Part shown: in pieces, positions 61,762-64,000 of the stretch
Layout of the letters: each line of letters opens with the position of its first letter
Position numbering within the stretch: position 1 is the stretch's first letter
Source: an uncultured Candidatus Saccharibacteria bacterium
GTDB lineage: Bacteria > Patescibacteriota > Saccharimonadia > Saccharimonadales > Saccharimonadaceae
Direction of reading: 5' to 3'
Assembly (NCBI GenBank): GCA_938036825.1
Contig: CALHWD010000018.1
Span: 1 to 64,000 of the forward strand
Length of the DNA stretch: 64,000 nucleotides
Notes under the pieces: generated by a model
Told to the model about the DNA's origin: nothing
What the model saw: the letters and a program-made list of their open reading frames with translations, nothing else
Databases searched by the model: none
Made by a program: the position numbers and the translations under genes

Positions 61762-62015
61762 ATGATGCGAGAAATGCGAGACACATAGCAAATACGCTTG
61801 CTGTTGTTCTCATGTGGTGAGAAATTTGCGACACTCTTTTTGTTTATTCTTTGCGATATGTTGAGCTTTTGTGCGCTTCATGAACGCTTGAGAGTGTGAT
61901 AATGACAGGATGAGGTTAAGGCTACAACAGAGGTAGAATCTCTTGCAACATGCCCCACCGACCCAAACTATGCACTGAGTGTATAATAAGGCTTGCACGA
62001 TCTAGTCACTCGGTG
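61762..62015 (+). other. Intergenic region before the PadR gene
   Basis: About 255 nt with one AACAGAGGT copy and a TATAAT near 61982. No gene seen. Confidence 0.5.
61926..61934 (+). repeat. AACAGAGGT motif copy 6
   Basis: Intergenic, about 90 nt before the PadR -10 box. Confidence 0.5.
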
Positions 62016-62021
62016 TATAGT
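62016..62021 (+). promoter_or_regulatory. -10 box 6 nt before padR-like gene
   Basis: TATAGT, spacer ggagat, ATG. The spacer itself contains GGAG, so a leadered start from an upstream promoter is also possible. Confidence 0.4.
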
Positions 62022-62027
62022 GGAGAT

Positions 62028-62579
62028 ATGAACGTTCAATATACATTACTCGGATTGTTGGCGAATGCGCCAAACTATGGCTACGAGCTGAAGAAGCAGT
62101 ACGATGGTTTCTTTGGCAAAGATAAGCCAATTTTACCTGGGCAAGTCTACTCGACGTTGGGGCGCTTAAAACGCGACAACAAAGTGGAGGAGGTTGCCGA
62201 CACTAGTGAGTCTGGTGGGCCGGACCGGGTGCGCTACGCTATTACCGAGCAGGGCAAGCAAGACCTGCAGGCCTGGCTGGAAGCGCCCGAGCTGCCATCG
62301 CATCAGTCACAGGCCAATATGTACGTCAAGACTGTGCTGGCAATCCTGCGCGAGGGTGATGCCGCACCCTACCTAGACAACCAGCGGCAAGCCCATATTC
62401 AGCGGATGCGCGACCTCACAAGCCGTCGCCGCGAAAGCAACTTAGCCGACACGCTACTCATCGACCACGCACTGTACCATCTGGAGGCAGACCTGCACTG
62501 GATTGAGCTAACGACGTCGCGCTTAACCAAACTTAAGGAGGAACTGACCAATGAGACCAACCAATCAACCAATCATTAG
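62028..62579 (+). CDS. PadR-family transcriptional regulator
   Basis: 183 aa. N-terminal winged helix typical of PadR: YTLLGLLANAPNYGYELKKQ, then ILPGQVYSTLGRLKRDNKVEE and RVRYAITEQGKQDL. The C-terminal helical half (residues about 95-180, Vir_act_alpha_C type) would dimerise. It overlaps the following ABC ATPase gene by 29 nt, so it most likely represses its own operon in response to a compound handled by the exporter or a membrane signal. Ligand unknown. Confidence 0.93.
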   Translation: MNVQYTLLGLLANAPNYGYELKKQYDGFFGKDKPILPGQVYSTLGRLKRDNKVEEVADTSESGGPDRVRYAITEQGKQDLQAWLEAPELPSHQSQANMYVKTVLAILREGDAAPYLDNQRQAHIQRMRDLTSRRRESNLADTLLIDHALYHLEADLHWIELTTSRLTKLKEELTNETNQSTNH

Positions 62580-63231
62580 CGCCCGCAACCTGAAGAAATC
62601 CTTCGGCCAGACGGAAGCATTGCGCGGTGTATCGCTGGATGTAATGCCCGGTGAAGTGCTGGCCATTATGGGGCCGAGCGGCTCAGGCAAGAGTACATTG
62701 CTCCATAGCTTGGCAGCGATTACCCCTGTCGATAGTGGCGAGATCCATTGTGCAGGTAAGCGGATCGACCAGCTCAATGACGATCAGCGGAGCGTCCTCA
62801 GGCGCACAGCCTTTGGCTTTGTCTTCCAGTTTGGGCAGCTCGTGCCAGAGCTAACGGCACTGGATAATGTCGCGCTGCCACTACTGCTCAATGGTGAGAA
62901 GCGTGCCGTAGCGTACAAAGCAGCCCAGCGCTGGTTGGATAATGTCGAGCTGGGCGATAAGGCGGGCAACATGCTCGGTGAACTCTCTGGTGGGCAGATG
63001 CAGCGGGTAGCAATTGCCAGGGCGATGGTCATCAAGCCAAAGGTGCTGTTTGCCGATGAGCCAACTGGCTCGCTCGACAGCCTCAACTCGCAGCGTGTGA
63101 TGGAACTATTTATCGCCACTGCCAAGCAATACGGTACCACCGTGATTATGGTGACTCACGAGCCAACCATTGCTGCCTATGCCGACCGCGAGATCATCGT
63201 GCGCGATGGGCAGATTTCGGGAGGGATGTAA
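62551..63231 (+). CDS. ABC transporter ATP-binding protein, LolD/MacB type
   Basis: 226 aa, AAGGAGG before the ATG inside the padR end. Walker A GPSGSGKST, Q-loop in FGFVFQFGQLVPELTALDN, signature LSGGQMQRVAIARA, Walker B VLFADEPTGSLDS and switch His in VTHEPT. The FQ...L-x-P-x-LT-x-x-DNV block is typical of the MacB/LolD/FtsE-like group that partners FtsX-type permeases, which indeed follow. Such systems work mechanically on the cell envelope or export peptides. Confidence 0.95.
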   Translation: MRPTNQPIISARNLKKSFGQTEALRGVSLDVMPGEVLAIMGPSGSGKSTLLHSLAAITPVDSGEIHCAGKRIDQLNDDQRSVLRRTAFGFVFQFGQLVPELTALDNVALPLLLNGEKRAVAYKAAQRWLDNVELGDKAGNMLGELSGGQMQRVAIARAMVIKPKVLFADEPTGSLDSLNSQRVMELFIATAKQYGTTVIMVTHEPTIAAYADREIIVRDGQISGGM

Positions 63232-63232
63232 C

Positions 63233-64000
63233 ATGAGCGTTAGTTGGTTATTACTAAAAAAATCGGGCCGGCAATCGATGATGCGCCTGGGCCTCACAGC
63301 AGCAGCTATCTCGCTTGGGATTGTCATGCTGTGCTATATAGCCGCTGGGGTTAATGGTTTGGTGGGTCACCAAAATCGAGCGATCATCTCAAATGCTATC
63401 TCTACAGCCAAGCGTACACCCCAAAAGCCACAAGCGACTGGCCAAGAGCCACTCAAAATTGGTGGTATTGAGCGGGGCAACAAGACCGAATGGCGGGGCA
63501 AGACAATAAAGGTTACCTCGTTGTATGGCACTGAGAAATCCGTTAAATTTGCCAAGATGGATACGCCAAAGGCAGGTGAATACTACCTCTCCAAGGGCTT
63601 GGCGGAGGCGATTGCCGAGCACCCGGAGGATAAACTTCTCGAGCGCTTTGCTGGCCTCACAACCAACCTTGGCACACTACCAGAGGATTATACTACAAGC
63701 CCTGATGAACTCTACTTGGTTAAGGGCGTGAGTGCGGAGGAAGTCGAGAAGGCCGACCAATATGCTAAGAAAAGTGGGCAGCCCAGTGACTACACGAATG
63801 TCTATATTACCGATGTCAATGGCACAGCGCAGAGTGTCGGCTTCGACCCAATCTCGCTGATGCTGCTAGTAGTGGGCGGATCGATCTTACTCTTCCCAAT
63901 CGTCACCTTCGTTGCTGTTGCTACGCAGCTGGGTGGGGCACAGCGCGAGAAGCGCTACGCCGCTCTGCGCCTCGTGGGTGCAACCAAGGGGCAAGTGGCC
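63233..64000 (+). CDS. FtsX-like ABC permease, N-terminal part (runs off the window)
   Basis: Partial, 256 codons visible, in frame to the window end with no stop. First span at about residues 20-42 (LTAAAISLGIVMLCYIAAG), then an exported domain of about 160 residues, then a second span near 205-228 (DPISLMLLVVGGSILLFPIVT), followed by QREKRYAALRLVGATKGQV, the signature loop of FtsX/MacB permeases. The ATG is 1 nt after the ATPase stop. Completes the padR-ATPase-permease operon. Confidence 0.9.
   Translation, partial: MSVSWLLLKKSGRQSMMRLGLTAAAISLGIVMLCYIAAGVNGLVGHQNRAIISNAISTAKRTPQKPQATGQEPLKIGGIERGNKTEWRGKTIKVTSLYGTEKSVKFAKMDTPKAGEYYLSKGLAEAIAEHPEDKLLERFAGLTTNLGTLPEDYTTSPDELYLVKGVSAEEVEKADQYAKKSGQPSDYTNVYITDVNGTAQSVGFDPISLMLLVVGGSILLFPIVTFVAVATQLGGAQREKRYAALRLVGATKGQVA

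Noticed and set aside
1..64000. Recoding of TGA as glycine, as in Gracilibacteria
   Set aside because: Several genes end with TGA overlapping the next start (43734, 17127, 4066), and no conserved protein contains an in-frame TGA.
1..64000. CRISPR array or prophage
   Set aside because: No regularly spaced direct repeats, cas genes or phage structural or lysis genes were seen.

Overview
The window reads as a chromosomal segment of a reduced-genome Patescibacteria/CPR bacterium, most likely a Candidatus Saccharibacteria (TM7) member. This is inferred from gene content, not from a database search. The supporting signs are: a tandem array of small T4SS-type pilin-like proteins beside a VirB6/TrbL-like membrane protein; many short N-terminally Pro/Gln-rich or Lys-rich single-span proteins; housekeeping enzymes with characteristic losses (DnaG without its zinc ligands, PolA without proofreading residues); moderately high GC; and TGA used as a normal stop.

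Layout. 0-11.3 kb: tRNA-Ser, comF, hsp20, six pilin-like genes (minus) facing a large VirB6-like gene (plus), a two-span hypothetical protein, a NatAB-type ABC exporter and a small membrane protein with a structured leader. 11.4-12.6 kb: one IS481-like insertion. 12.9-28 kb: spermidine-synthase-like fusion protein, a ribonucleotide reductase locus (nrdA, small ORF, nrdB, FMN-barrel protein, and a 79-residue protein ending in CEGCQ), pyrG, argS with a transglutaminase-like partner, mscL, a CCA-enzyme-like nucleotidyltransferase, orn-corA and a YjbR protein. 28-39 kb: dnaG-rpoD, membrane proteins, a P-loop kinase, two adjacent WhiB-like genes (one with two WhiB domains), a membrane-anchored GH16 glycosidase and polA. 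39.8-40.8 kb: a gene-free kilobase with a nearly G-less tract, a 26-bp perfect palindrome and a G-quadruplex motif. 41-64 kb: hypothetical proteins between housekeeping genes (HAD, mutM, holA, rpsT, a degenerate DHH protein, truB, galM-like, rpsO, GNAT), a GH135/spherulin-4-like surface protein, pnp, two paralogous membrane proteins, and a PadR-LolD-FtsX operon cut by the window end.

How the genes work together. Replication and repair genes (dnaG, polA, holA, mutM), RNA turnover (orn, pnp), nucleotide supply (nrdAB, pyrG) and translation genes (argS, rpsT, rpsO, truB, tRNA-Ser) are scattered in short operons. The pilins, the VirB6-like protein, the two anchored glycosidases and the anchored helical proteins would form the cell-surface side, which fits an epibiont contacting a host. 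Many genes start about 6 nt after a TATACT/TATAAT-like -10 box, so leaderless transcription appears common.

The most notable candidates are: (1) NrdA lacks its C-terminal redox cysteines while a nearby 79-aa protein, preceded by an NrdR-box-like palindrome, ends in CEGCQ; (2) a class Ic-type NrdB; (3) WhiB-like proteins, including a double-domain one; (4) the 39.8-40.8 kb structural region.
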